DNA of 64,000 nt from Myxococcales bacterium (GCA_002716585.1 PBBL01000047.1:149314-213313), one strand, 5' to 3'. Shown: positions 31,243 to 40,648, counted from the first letter of the stretch. Notes: generated by a model not told the origin, from the sequence alone. Numbers and translations are program-made.

Positions 31243-32502
31243 GTGCCGTCACCCTCGCCCCCCGATCTCGCGCGCGCCTCGTTGCGCCACCTCAGCGCCG
31301 CCGCCGTCACCGCGCGGATCCCGCTGGACCGTTTGGGCGACGGCGGGTTGTTGGAGTGGCTTCGGCAGGCCCCCGAGGCGCCCCTCCACGTCACCCTGAT
31401 CATCCCCGACGACACCCGACCGCTCCCGCCCGGCCAGCTCCTCCCGCCGCTCCTCTCTCGCCTGACCACGCTGAATCGACCGCTCAACGTGCACGTGCTC
31501 GTCGGGCTGGGCCTCCACGCCCCCTCCGGCCTCGACTTCACCCGGGACCTCGCCGAGGCGTTGGAGCCCTTCCGCGACACCCTCGCGGCGACGTGGTCGT
31601 TTCACGACGCCGCGGCGACCGAGCGGGCTGGCCTCCCCCTCAACCGACACGTGATGAGCCGGTCGCGCGGCGGCGCGACCGACCGGGTGGTCACGGTGGG
31701 CCTCGTGGAGCCGCATCAATATGCAGGGTTTTCAGGTGGTTATAAGGGGTTATCCATCGGCTGCGGCGCGACCTCGACCATTGGCCGGATCCACAGCCTG
31801 AAGCTGCTGCGCGACGAAGGGGTCGCGATCGGCAACATCGACGGCAACCCTTTCCGTGACGTCCTCAACGCCACAGCGCGCGCCGACTCCGCGCCGACTT
31901 GGGCGATCGCGCTCGTCCCCTCGCCGGACGGTGAGGGGTTCGTGGGGTTGTTCGAGGGCGAGCCGCTCCAGACCTTCCGTGAGGCGGCCCTGCATGCCCG
32001 GGAGCGACTCATGGTCCCGGTGCGCGAGCCGTTCGACTTTGCCCTCATCGGTGTCCCGGAGGTCAAGGCGCTCAACTTCTACCAGGCCTCTCGGGCGCTG
32101 ACCTACCTGGCGCTGCACCCCTCCCCGTGCGTGCGCCCGGGAGGGGCGTTGGTGATCGAGGCCACCTGCCCGGACGGCTATGGGCAGGGAGCGGGCGAGC
32201 GCTCCTTTCAGAGGACGCTGGCCCGAGGCGCGGGCGCGCTCCTCCGTGAGCTGTCCGGCGCCTCCGACCCCCCGGAGGCTCCAGGGGGTGGGGCGCAGCG
32301 CGCCTACGTCCTGGCGAAGGCCCTTGACCGCTTCGACTGTGTCCTGATCGGCGGGCCGGATCTCCCCGAAGCTCGCCAGGCCGGGCTCCGCCAGCTTGAC
32401 CACGCGGAGCAACTCGATTTGAGCGGCGTCGGGCTCGTCGTCGCCGATCCGTTCGTGGCCACCCCCTACCTCGACGCCCGGGAGCGAACCCATGCCCCCT
32501 GA
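31243..32502 (+). CDS. LarA-family nickel-pincer-dependent racemase/epimerase
   Basis: A 419-residue member of the lactate racemase family. The start is a GTG at 31243 with an excellent ribosome site (AGAGGAG). Residues Asp56, Arg59, His92, His158, Lys168 and His184 match Asp72, Arg75, His108, His174, Lys184 and His200 of Lactobacillus plantarum LarA with a constant offset of 16. They include the lysine that tethers the cofactor, in AGFSGGYKGLSIG. Gln281 and Arg284 stand where LarA seems to have Gln295 and Lys298, so the substrate site may differ. It is likely an active enzyme that racemises or epimerises a hydroxyacid or sugar acid, but not necessarily lactate. Its end overlaps the start of the double AAA ATPase gene. 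Confidence 0.88.
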   Translation: MPSPSPPDLARASLRHLSAAAVTARIPLDRLGDGGLLEWLRQAPEAPLHVTLIIPDDTRPLPPGQLLPPLLSRLTTLNRPLNVHVLVGLGLHAPSGLDFTRDLAEALEPFRDTLAATWSFHDAAATERAGLPLNRHVMSRSRGGATDRVVTVGLVEPHQYAGFSGGYKGLSIGCGATSTIGRIHSLKLLRDEGVAIGNIDGNPFRDVLNATARADSAPTWAIALVPSPDGEGFVGLFEGEPLQTFREAALHARERLMVPVREPFDFALIGVPEVKALNFYQASRALTYLALHPSPCVRPGGALVIEATCPDGYGQGAGERSFQRTLARGAGALLRELSGASDPPEAPGGGAQRAYVLAKALDRFDCVLIGGPDLPEARQAGLRQLDHAEQLDLSGVGLVVADPFVATPYLDARERTHAP

Positions 32503-34552
32503 AGACGCGCTCGCCAACCTGATCGCCCGTATTGAGTCGCTGCGCGCCCTCGTCGTCGCGGTCGCCAACGCCATCGCCGACTCCCTCGACGTCACCGCGG
32601 ACGGTCGCCAGGGGCACCACGCCCGCCTGGAGGCCCACCACGCCCGGATCGCCCCCTTGCGCGAGGCGGACACGCCGCTGGCTCGCTTGAGCGAGCGCTT
32701 CGGGCTGGACATCCTCGACGAGGACATCCTCCTCCTGTCGCTCGCCGCGTCGCTCGATCGGCGCTTCGGTCAGCTCATGGCGTCGTTGCAGCGGGCCTTC
32801 GCCACGACCCACCCGACCGTGGATCTGGTGCTCGGCCTCCTCACGGTGGGCTTCCGCGCCCGGCTTGAGGCGTTGAGGCGCTTTGAGCCCGACGCGCCGC
32901 TCCTCACCCAGGGGCTCATCCACCTCAACTCCCCGGCGATGAACCCCTCGCGGCTGGCCAGCGAGGTGCGCATCTCCGAGCGGATCCAGCGCCTGCTCCT
33001 CTACGGCGACACCACGGTCCGCGCCGTCGGTGATTACGCGATCCTCTCGACGCCGCGCCGCGGGATGGACGACGCGCTCCTGCCGGAGCTGGACGCCTCG
33101 CGCCTCACGAGCGTCCTCGACGCCCACGCCGCGCTCCATGAGCGCTGTGGGCCAGGCGCGGCGCTCATCCTCCTGAGCGGCGCCAGCGGCACCGGCAAGA
33201 CCCTCACCGCCGAGGCCTGCGCCCATCACCTTGGCCTCTCCTTGATGACCATCGACGCCAACGCCCTCAGCGTCCAGCTCGCCCGAGGCCGTGAGGCGCT
33301 GGTGCAGCTGATCCACGAAGCCTCCAGCGCCAACGCGCTGATGTTCTTCGATCACTGCGAGCTGCTCTTTGGCACCCGGCTCCAGGGCAACCGTGACCTG
33401 CCCTTCCTGCTCGACGCGCTCGACGCTGCTACCGCGCCGATCCTCCTGGCGACCTCGCTGGAGAACATGGTCGATCCCATGGTTCACCGCCGGGTGCTGC
33501 TTCGGCTCGCCCTCGACACGCCGCCGCCCGCGCACCGGGAGATCATCTGGAGGCGCGCCTTGTCCACCGAGGTGCCGCTCTCCGAGGAGGTCGAGCTGCC
33601 GTTCGTCGCGGAGCAGTACGACTTCAACGGCGGTCAGATCGACCTGGCGGCGCGCCTGGCCTCGGCGCGCGCGCTGGCCCGTGACCCCGACGCGCCGGTC
33701 GTTGAGCCGAAGGACATCGAAGACGCCAGCGAGGCGAGGCGCCAGCACCACCTGGCGCAGCTCGCCGTCCGCTCCGTCACCCACCTTCGGCTCGACGACC
33801 TCGTCCTCCCCGAGGAGATGATGCTCACCATCCGCTCGATCCTCTCGGCGGTGCGCAACCGCAGGCGGATCTTCGAGGAGTGGGGCTTTGGTGAGCGGCT
33901 CATCACCGGGCGAGGGCTCTCGATGCTGTTTCGGGGGACGAGTGGCACGGGCAAGACGCTCACCGCCGAGATCATCGCCGGTGAGCTGGCGCTGCCGCTG
34001 TACCGCGTCTCGATCCCGCGTATCGTGAGCAAGTACATCGGGGAGACGGAGCAGAACCTCGAAAAAGCCTTCCGAGAGGCGGAGGTCGCGGGCGCGATCC
34101 TGCTCTTTGATGAGGCCGACTCCATCTTCACCAAGCGCGTCGAGGTCAGCTCCTCGACCGATCGCTACAGCAACATGGAGGTCAACCTCCTCTTGCAGGA
34201 GATGGAGCGCTTTGAGGGGGTCGTCGTCCTGACCACCAACCTCGACGCGGCCATCGACGACGCCTTTGAGCGGCGCCTCAACTACAAGCTCGACTTCCCG
34301 TTCCCCGACGACCACCTGCGCTACCAGATCTGGCAGCGCCTCATCCCCGACAGCGCCCCGCGGGATTTCGACGACGACGACCTGAGCTACCTCGCCGAGC
34401 ACTTCGAGCTGACCGGCGGCTCCATCAAGAACGTCGTCCTCCGCGCCGCCTACACCGCGGCCGAGCGAGGCGACCCCATCAACGTCGAGCACCTCGAGGC
34501 CGCCGCCTTCCAGGAGTACAAGGAGCTGGGCAAGCTGATCCGCAACGTGTGA
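32492..34552 (+). CDS. Double AAA ATPase, translationally overlapping the LarA-family gene
   Basis: A 686-residue protein with two AAA modules after a helical N-terminal region of about 200 residues. The first module has Walker A GASGTGKT but a weak Walker B (ALMFFDHCE, His replacing Glu), so it probably binds without efficient hydrolysis. The second has GTSGTGKT, ILLFDEADSIF and the arginine-finger region DDAFERRLNYKLDFPFPD, and looks active. It resembles the Ycf46/SpoVK/Cdc48-like group. The ATG lies inside the end of the LarA-family gene (overlap of 11 bases), so the products are likely made together. It may remodel or activate the Lar enzyme, or act as a MoxR-like chaperone in nickel insertion; this is inference from context. 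Confidence 0.82.
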   Translation: MPPEDALANLIARIESLRALVVAVANAIADSLDVTADGRQGHHARLEAHHARIAPLREADTPLARLSERFGLDILDEDILLLSLAASLDRRFGQLMASLQRAFATTHPTVDLVLGLLTVGFRARLEALRRFEPDAPLLTQGLIHLNSPAMNPSRLASEVRISERIQRLLLYGDTTVRAVGDYAILSTPRRGMDDALLPELDASRLTSVLDAHAALHERCGPGAALILLSGASGTGKTLTAEACAHHLGLSLMTIDANALSVQLARGREALVQLIHEASSANALMFFDHCELLFGTRLQGNRDLPFLLDALDAATAPILLATSLENMVDPMVHRRVLLRLALDTPPPAHREIIWRRALSTEVPLSEEVELPFVAEQYDFNGGQIDLAARLASARALARDPDAPVVEPKDIEDASEARRQHHLAQLAVRSVTHLRLDDLVLPEEMMLTIRSILSAVRNRRRIFEEWGFGERLITGRGLSMLFRGTSGTGKTLTAEIIAGELALPLYRVSIPRIVSKYIGETEQNLEKAFREAEVAGAILLFDEADSIFTKRVEVSSSTDRYSNMEVNLLLQEMERFEGVVVLTTNLDAAIDDAFERRLNYKLDFPFPDDHLRYQIWQRLIPDSAPRDFDDDDLSYLAEHFELTGGSIKNVVLRAAYTAAERGDPINVEHLEAAAFQEYKELGKLIRNV

Positions 34553-34568
34553 TCGTGGCGCCCTGGCG

Positions 34569-35330
34569 TCACCAGGTCACGGCGTCCTGCGCCAGCGCCA
34601 GGTCCTCGGGCGTGTCGATCTCGCGCCAACCGCCCTGGACCTGCACGGCCCAGGCCTTGTGCCCCTGGTCGATGAGGAGCTGGAGCAGGTCCGAGCTGTA
34701 CGCCTTGCGGACCGCGCCGAGCTGCCCCCACTCGCCGTCGAGCCCGATCCGCTCGACCAGCTCGCGGTAGGCGGCGCGCCACGCCTCGGCGGCCTCGGCG
34801 CTCACCCCGAGCAGCCCGATGAACTCGCCCAGCGAGCCGTCCCCGGGCACCCGCTTGCCGACGTCGGTCATGTCGCCGTTGGCGTCGATGAGGGCGTTCT
34901 CGGCCTGCTCGGGCGGGTGCCAGTCGCGCCCCTCGTAGACCTCCTCCCAGGCCGTGTCGACGATCCCCGCCATGGGGTGCCCGTCAGCCAACGCGTCGAG
35001 GATGAGCCCCACGTAGGACGGGTCGAAGGTCGTGTCGCCGTAGGAGATGAAGAAGCCACCCTCCATCGCGGGCTCGGCGCAGAACAGCGAGTAGAGCAGC
35101 CCGGTGGTCTCCCACGCCGGGTTGTCGAACGTGACCACGCCTGGCGGCGTGATGTGGTCGGCCAGGTAGCCGCGGACGACGGCGATGTCGGTGACGCCGT
35201 GGGCGCGGTAGGCCTCGATCGGGCGGTCGAGGAGGGTCCGCCCGCCGACCACCATCTGGCACTTGGGGGTGTCGTCCGTCAGATCGCCGAGGCGGCTGCC
35301 GCGCCCGGCGGCGAGTATGATCGCATGCAT
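34569..35330 (-). CDS. LicC-like nucleotidyltransferase (phosphocholine/phosphoalcohol cytidylyltransferase type)
   Basis: A 253-residue NTP-transferase. The nucleotide-binding motif is LAAGRGSRLG, then LTDDTPKCQMVVGG; TTGLLYSLFCAEPAM and FFISYGDTTFD resemble the LicC-like branch, which makes CDP-activated choline, phosphonate or inositol phosphate. GGWREIDTPEDLALAQ closes the fold. The start chosen is the ATG complementary to 35328-35330, where the motif begins; a start twelve codons upstream is possible. It lies downstream of a CDP-alcohol phosphotransferase on the same strand, so the two probably form a pathway that makes a CDP-alcohol and transfers its phosphoalcohol to a lipid or polyol. 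The actual alcohol is unknown. Confidence 0.8.
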   Translation of the reverse strand: MHAIILAAGRGSRLGDLTDDTPKCQMVVGGRTLLDRPIEAYRAHGVTDIAVVRGYLADHITPPGVVTFDNPAWETTGLLYSLFCAEPAMEGGFFISYGDTTFDPSYVGLILDALADGHPMAGIVDTAWEEVYEGRDWHPPEQAENALIDANGDMTDVGKRVPGDGSLGEFIGLLGVSAEAAEAWRAAYRELVERIGLDGEWGQLGAVRKAYSSDLLQLLIDQGHKAWAVQVQGGWREIDTPEDLALAQDAVTW

Positions 35331-35399
35331 GTGTGGTTGCTCCGGTTGGTGATGCTGACTCGACACGAGTCCTTGTGAGGTGCTGCGCGCGGACCCGGC

Positions 35400-36155
35400 T
35401 CAGGGCTCGGCTCGGGGCGCGGGGCGCCCCAGCTTCAAGGTGATGACCAGGAACATGCGGGCGGTGTAGACGAAGTAGACCCCCAGGTACATCCAGAAGT
35501 AGACCTCGACGGCGTTCAGGAACGCCAGGATGACGATGTAGGTCGGGTAGTTCATCATCTGCTGCGCCACCCACTCGACGAGGCCCACCGCGCGCCGCAG
35601 CGGCGACGGGCGAGCGGGCGGGGCGGCCGCGGGGGCGTCCGCCCCGGCCTCGCGGCTGGGCGGGGCGGTCGCCTCCAGGTACTCGGGGCGCCGCGTGAAG
35701 GTGGTCAGGCTCAGCGCCATGGAGATCAGCGCCACGCCGCCGACGCCGACGATCAGGTAGAGCGGGTCGTCGTGGACCCGGTACAGGCGTATGGCGACGG
35801 CGCCGTAGAGGATCTTGGCCTTGAGCTCGTCCATCATGAAGTCGAGCAGGTGACCCGCCTTGGACGAGACCCCCCGGTGGCGCGCGAGCTGGCCGTCGGC
35901 GCAGTCGAGCACGTAGGCGAGCTGGTAGATCAGCACCGCGACGATCAGCCCCGGCCAGGTGGTCCACCCCAGCATCACGCCCGCGCCCACGAGCGAGGTC
36001 AGGAAGGCGCTCAGGGTCACCTGATTGGGCGTCACCCGGGTGCCGCTCAGGGCGTACACCACCACCGCGGCGAAGGGGCGCGTCAGGTAGACGATCCAGG
36101 GGTGCTCGCGCTTTTTGAGGGTCTGGCGGTAGATCGCTCGGATGTCCGAGAGCAT
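35400..36155 (-). CDS. CDP-alcohol phosphatidyltransferase family membrane protein
   Basis: A 251-residue integral membrane enzyme. The complete family motif D-x2-DG-x2-AR-x8-G-x3-D-x3-D is present (DCADGQLARHRG, then GHLLDFMMDE, near residues 84-110). About six hydrophobic segments are visible, with a Pro/Ala-rich loop near 165-185. Such enzymes displace CMP from a CDP-alcohol with a second alcohol to form phospholipid headgroups or phosphodiesters such as di-inositol phosphate. The product of the next gene, a LicC-like cytidylyltransferase, likely supplies the CDP-activated substrate. It is divergent from the MoxR cluster over a 186-base gap. Confidence 0.85.
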   Translation of the reverse strand: MLSDIRAIYRQTLKKREHPWIVYLTRPFAAVVVYALSGTRVTPNQVTLSAFLTSLVGAGVMLGWTTWPGLIVAVLIYQLAYVLDCADGQLARHRGVSSKAGHLLDFMMDELKAKILYGAVAIRLYRVHDDPLYLIVGVGGVALISMALSLTTFTRRPEYLEATAPPSREAGADAPAAAPPARPSPLRRAVGLVEWVAQQMMNYPTYIVILAFLNAVEVYFWMYLGVYFVYTARMFLVITLKLGRPAPRAEP

Positions 36156-36341
36156 GGTCCTGCTCCTGCGAGGGTCCGATCACGGTCGGCGGCGCCAGCA
36201 TAGGCGGAGTCGGTCGGAACGGCAACGTTTCCGGCGCGTGTGGCATAAGGGCGGCCCTGCTCGGGTTGCCCTTTCACGCGCCGAGCCCTTCAAACCGCGG
36301 CGTGGATGCTCTAGGTTGAGGCGTCCTCACGGGAGGTTGCT

Positions 36342-38021
36342 ATGGAGCCCGACACCTCACAGATCCTGCGCGCCATGGAAGGGTGGCGCCGCCGCCTCAG
36401 CCTCCGCCGTGGTCTCGTCCAGGCCCACAAGGTGATGGCGGTCGGCGCGGCGCTCGTCGGGGCGTTCCTCCTGATCGGCCTCTTTGTCCCGATCCCGGCG
36501 GGGGCGCTCCAGTCGCCCGCGGTGATCGGGGCGATCGGCCTCGCCGTCACCGCGCTCGCCGCGTTGATCGCGCTGTGGACGACCCGCTTCAGCCGCCGCG
36601 ACGCGGCGCAGGTCGTCGATCTGCGCCAGGACGCCGGGGCGCTCTACACCACCGCCGAGGACGTCCTGACCCGCCTGGAGCGCGGCGAATCCGTCTCCGA
36701 AGCCCAGCGCCGGTGCCTGGAGCGCGCCAGCGCCGAGGCCCTGGCGCTCCCCCTCGCCGAGCTGGTCCCGCTCCGGCCCTCGCCCTGGTGGGCGGCGTCG
36801 CTGGTGGTGATCCTGCTCGGGGTGGCGCTGCCGCTGGCGCCGTTCGCCGTCGATCAGGCGGTGATCCTCGACCAACAGCGGCTGGAGGCGGCGAGCGAGG
36901 CGGTCAAGGAGCTGAACAAGCGCCTCGACAAGCTGGACGAGGTCGCCCAGCTCGACCCCTCGATGCGTCGGGAGCTGCGGCGCCTGGCGCGCCGCATCCA
37001 GGCGAAGGAGATCAAGCCCCGCGAGGCGTTGGAGGAGATCGGCGACCTCAAGCGACGGATGCGGAGCGAGCAGCTCAAGAACCGGGAGTCCGCCTCGCGG
37101 GCCAACCGCGCCGCGCGCGCCGCCGCCCGCGAGCTGGGGCGCGGCGAGTCGACGTCGAAGCTGGCGCAGCGCCTCGCCGAGGGCGCGCGGACCGAGCAGT
37201 CCCGCTCCGAGCGGGAGCGCTCCGCCGCGGAGGCCGCCGACGCCGCACGCCGCCTCAAGCAGCTCAGCCGCCCCGGGGATCGCGCCGAGGCCCGCGAGCG
37301 CCTCGGCGCTGCGTCGCGCGCTGCCGAGGCCGCCGGGGACGCGCGCCTCTCCGAGGCGCTCCAGCAAGCCTCCGGGGCGGTCGCCTCAGGCGACAACCAG
37401 TCGATGGACCGAGCCGCCGAGGACCTGCGCGAGGCGCTGCGTCAGGCGGGCGACGCCGCCGGGCAGGAGCACCTGAACGAGCTGGCCGAGGCGCTCGATC
37501 AGGTTCAGCGGCAGCTCGCCGGTCAACAGGCCGGTCGCGGCACGGCCAGCGGCGACGAGCGGCAGGTCGCCCCGGGGCCGCGCGACTGGTCCAGGGGAGG
37601 CGCGCCTGGTGAGGGGCCGCCCGGAGAGGGCGAGCCGGGCTCGATGGCTGGGAAGGGGCACTCCGACGCCGAGCAGGAGGGCAAAGAGTCGGGCGACAAG
37701 CACTTTGACGCCGATCGCTCCTCGGACGACGTCCCCGAGGAGGCGCTCGCCGACTACAAGGAGCTGTACGAGAAGCTGCTGCTGGAGGATCCCAACCGGA
37801 TCATCACCGCGGTCAAGGGCGAGAAGGGCGAGGGGGTCGAGCAGGATCAGGTGGACGTGCTGCGCGGCGGGCGGCAGGCGCCTCGCGACGAGCAGGCCCG
37901 CGGGGGCATCGAGCGCCTGCCGGGCACCTACGCCGATGACGCCCGCGAGTCGATGGACAACGAGACGGTGCCCCCCGGTTACCGGGAGGCGGTGCGCCAC
38001 TACTTCGACGAACGTCAGTAG
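36342..38021 (+). CDS. Membrane coiled-coil protein of the MoxR cluster (DUF4175-like)
   Basis: A 559-residue protein with an ideal ribosome site (GGAGG, five bases before ATG). Two adjacent membrane segments lie near residues 31-53 and 60-80, and a third near 148-168. A long charged coiled coil follows from about 175 to 400, rich in Ala, Arg and Glu, then a Gly/Pro-rich low-complexity region and a short folded tail. Large membrane proteins of this architecture often sit next to MoxR ATPases, as here (MoxR begins 94 bases downstream). It probably forms the envelope-side partner of the MoxR chaperone system. No DUF58 or von Willebrand A gene is in the cluster. Confidence 0.6.
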   Translation: MEPDTSQILRAMEGWRRRLSLRRGLVQAHKVMAVGAALVGAFLLIGLFVPIPAGALQSPAVIGAIGLAVTALAALIALWTTRFSRRDAAQVVDLRQDAGALYTTAEDVLTRLERGESVSEAQRRCLERASAEALALPLAELVPLRPSPWWAASLVVILLGVALPLAPFAVDQAVILDQQRLEAASEAVKELNKRLDKLDEVAQLDPSMRRELRRLARRIQAKEIKPREALEEIGDLKRRMRSEQLKNRESASRANRAARAAARELGRGESTSKLAQRLAEGARTEQSRSERERSAAEAADAARRLKQLSRPGDRAEARERLGAASRAAEAAGDARLSEALQQASGAVASGDNQSMDRAAEDLREALRQAGDAAGQEHLNELAEALDQVQRQLAGQQAGRGTASGDERQVAPGPRDWSRGGAPGEGPPGEGEPGSMAGKGHSDAEQEGKESGDKHFDADRSSDDVPEEALADYKELYEKLLLEDPNRIITAVKGEKGEGVEQDQVDVLRGGRQAPRDEQARGGIERLPGTYADDARESMDNETVPPGYREAVRHYFDERQ

Positions 38022-38114
38022 ATCCGCGGCGATCTGGATCCGCGAGGGAGGTTGCGGTATCCAGATGAACCGCCCGCGGCCAGCCGCCGCGGCGCATGGT
38101 CAGGGGAGGAGGAG

Positions 38115-39131
38115 ATGGAGGACTTTGAAGCGCGCCGCCAGGCGTTTCGCGAGGCGGTTGAGCGGCTTGAGGCGGCGATCGGGCAGGTGCTCGTGGGGCA
38201 GCGCGACGTGGTGCGCCACGTCCTGACGGCGCTCATGGGCGGCGGCCACGTGCTGCTGGAGGGGGTCCCCGGGCTCGGCAAGACCCTGCTGGTGCGGACC
38301 CTCTCCGAGGCGCTCCAGCTCGATTACAACCGGATCCAGTTCACCCCGGACCTGATGCCCGCCGACATCCTCGGCACGACCATCATCGTGCAGGGCGAGG
38401 GCGGTGAGCGGGAGTTCTCCTTCCGCAAGGGGCCGGTGTTCACCCAGGTGCTGTTGGCTGATGAGATCAACCGCGCCACCCCCAAGACCCAGTCGGCGAT
38501 GTTGGAGGCGATGCAGGAGGGCTCGGTCACCGTCGGAGGCCGCCACCACAAGCTGGCGCAGCCGTTCATCGTGCTCGCCACCCAGAACCCCCTGGAGATG
38601 GAGGGGACCTACCCGTTGCCTGAGGCGCAGCTCGACCGCTTCCTGTTCAAGGCGATGGTGCCGTTCCCCACGCTGGACGAGCTGAGCGAGGTGATCGACC
38701 GGACGACCGGGACGCAGACCCAGGCGGTCGAGCCGGTTATGTCCGGCGAGGAGCTGCTGTCGCTGCGTCAGGTGGTGCGGGCGGTGCCGGTGTCGGAGGC
38801 GGTCAAGCGCTACGGGCTGCGGCTCGTGCTGGCGACCCACCCGGACTCGGAGGAGGCCCCGGAGCTGACGACGCGCTACGTGCAGTACGGCGCGTCGCCG
38901 CGCGGCGCCCAGGCGCTGATCCTGGCCGGGAAGGTCAACGCGCTGATGGCCGGGCGGGGGCAGGTGGATTACGCCGACATCCGGGCGGCGGCGCTCCCGG
39001 CGCTGCGCCACCGCGTCGTGCTCAACTTCGAGGCGGGCGCCGACGGGATCGGGACCGACGCGTTCATCGGCAAGCTCCTGGAGGCGGTGCCGGACGTGGA
39101 CCCGAGGCTGCGGGCGGAGGCGTTCGCATGA
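38115..39131 (+). CDS. MoxR-family AAA+ ATPase
   Basis: A 338-residue MoxR. The start is the ATG at 38115, next to a purine-rich ribosome site (AGGGGAGGAGGAG); an upstream TTG at 38052 is less likely. Motifs: Walker A GVPGLGKT, FTPDLMPADILGT, Walker B VLLADEINRATPKTQSAMLEAM, sensor ATQNPLEMEGTYPLPEAQLDRF, and a C-terminal lid with ASPRGAQALI. MoxR proteins act as chaperones that mature or insert cofactors into partner complexes, commonly with VWA proteins. Its stop overlaps the start of the next lipoprotein gene (ATGA), so the lipoprotein is a likely partner. Confidence 0.92.
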   Translation: MEDFEARRQAFREAVERLEAAIGQVLVGQRDVVRHVLTALMGGGHVLLEGVPGLGKTLLVRTLSEALQLDYNRIQFTPDLMPADILGTTIIVQGEGGEREFSFRKGPVFTQVLLADEINRATPKTQSAMLEAMQEGSVTVGGRHHKLAQPFIVLATQNPLEMEGTYPLPEAQLDRFLFKAMVPFPTLDELSEVIDRTTGTQTQAVEPVMSGEELLSLRQVVRAVPVSEAVKRYGLRLVLATHPDSEEAPELTTRYVQYGASPRGAQALILAGKVNALMAGRGQVDYADIRAAALPALRHRVVLNFEAGADGIGTDAFIGKLLEAVPDVDPRLRAEAFA

Positions 39132-40618
39132 GTCGGCTCGGCCCCATCGCGCTGGTGGCGCTCCTTGGCGGGCTCGCCGTGGGCTGTGACGCGGCGTCAC
39201 CTCCCCCCTCCGAGCCGCCGCTGATGCCGCTGGCCTACACGGAGTCGCCCAGCTACACCCCGGAGCTGGCCCGGGAGCTGGAGGACGGGCTGCTGACCGA
39301 GTTCAGCCAGACCAATCAGATCCCCACCGCGCCCGACAACCTCCCCGCCGACGTCGCCGGGCTGGGCCGGGTGGACAACAGCATCCTCGAGGACATCATC
39401 GAGAGCGACATCGACCCCAAGACGGCCGCCGCGCGCAAGAAAGCCGAGGAGGCGAAGGCGAGCGAGCGCAAGCGGGGGAAGATCTTCAAGGATCCGAACG
39501 CCTTGGCCGAGGCGGTGTTCGAGGCGATCGTCGCCCAGGATCAGGAGCGCTACGAGCAGCTCTTTATCGGCCCGGGGGGGCTGAGGCGCCTGGTGGGCGT
39601 CGGCGAGGAGACCGCCGAGCGCAGGACCGCGGCGCTGAGGCGCTCGGCGCAGCCGACCTTCGACCTCTTCAAGCCGGGCAACCCGTCTGAGGAGCCCGAG
39701 GGGGGGCTCGTCTCCAAGCTGGCGCTGCTCAAGGTGGAGATCGGCAAGGCAGGCACGCTGGAGGGCAAGACCCCGCGGCGCAACGACGAGACCGTGCAGT
39801 ACTGGGGGACGACCATCCAGTTCGAGGTCCGCGTCGATCCCCCGAAGGACGCCGCCGGGTTGGAGCGGCAGAAGCCCGAGCCGATCACCTTCGCGGTGAC
39901 GCTCGGGCGCATGCTGCTCGCGCCCGAGAGCGGCTGGAAGCTGGCCGAGGCCCCGAAGGTGTCGGCGGACTTCAAGACCTACCTGGAGGCGGGGCTCCAC
40001 CTCAAGCCTGAGATGATGGAGCCGGAGCACCACCCCTTCCCGTTGTCGGTGGGGAACTTCTGGCTCTACCGGCTTCAGCGCCCCGACGAGGACGACCCGG
40101 ACAACATCCTCGGCATGGCGAACCGCAGCAGCCACACCCTCCGCGTCGAGGTCGCCGACGTGGAGCGGTACATCGGCTACCGCGTCGTCACGATCCGGCG
40201 CATCGTCACCCGCAAGGAGACCAACACCCAGGTCGAGTACCTCCTCGTCACCCCACGCCGCGTCTACCCCTGCGGTCGGTACTGCAAGAGCCGCTCGAAT
40301 GAGCTGAAGTACGTCCTCGACTTCATACGGCAGAACGCGCCCACGCTGCTGTTCCCGCTCAAGCCCGGCATGGGCTGGACCTACGGCGGGGAGCTGGTGA
40401 GCGACAAGACCCGCTACCGCACCGAGCCCGAGCTGGACTCGGTCGCCGTGCCCGTTGGGGAGTTCTCGGACACCCTGGTCATCCTCTCGCAGACCCGGAG
40501 CGGCCTCGACACCCGCTACTTCAAGCCCGGCGTCGGCGTCGTCCGCCGCGCGGTGCGCGGCAACACCGGGACGCGCTTCGAGGATCTCGTCGACTTCCGG
40601 ATCCTGACGACCGAGTGA
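39128..40618 (+). CDS. Lipoprotein translationally coupled to moxR
   Basis: A 496-residue protein starting in ATGA overlap with the MoxR stop. The N-terminus is a lipoprotein signal with lipobox LAVGC (Cys near residue 20), then a Pro/Ser-rich linker. The mature part has a charged helical stretch (near 98-120) and a mainly beta C-terminal half in which VGNFWLYRLQ and LKPGMGWTYGGE recur, typical of periplasmic proteins measuring or binding substrates. I do not recognise the family. Co-translation with MoxR suggests the two belong to one system at the envelope. Confidence 0.65.
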   Translation: MSRLGPIALVALLGGLAVGCDAASPPPSEPPLMPLAYTESPSYTPELARELEDGLLTEFSQTNQIPTAPDNLPADVAGLGRVDNSILEDIIESDIDPKTAAARKKAEEAKASERKRGKIFKDPNALAEAVFEAIVAQDQERYEQLFIGPGGLRRLVGVGEETAERRTAALRRSAQPTFDLFKPGNPSEEPEGGLVSKLALLKVEIGKAGTLEGKTPRRNDETVQYWGTTIQFEVRVDPPKDAAGLERQKPEPITFAVTLGRMLLAPESGWKLAEAPKVSADFKTYLEAGLHLKPEMMEPEHHPFPLSVGNFWLYRLQRPDEDDPDNILGMANRSSHTLRVEVADVERYIGYRVVTIRRIVTRKETNTQVEYLLVTPRRVYPCGRYCKSRSNELKYVLDFIRQNAPTLLFPLKPGMGWTYGGELVSDKTRYRTEPELDSVAVPVGEFSDTLVILSQTRSGLDTRYFKPGVGVVRRAVRGNTGTRFEDLVDFRILTTE

Positions 40619-40648
40619 TCGGGAACTCTGCCCACGGTTTGTTCAGTG

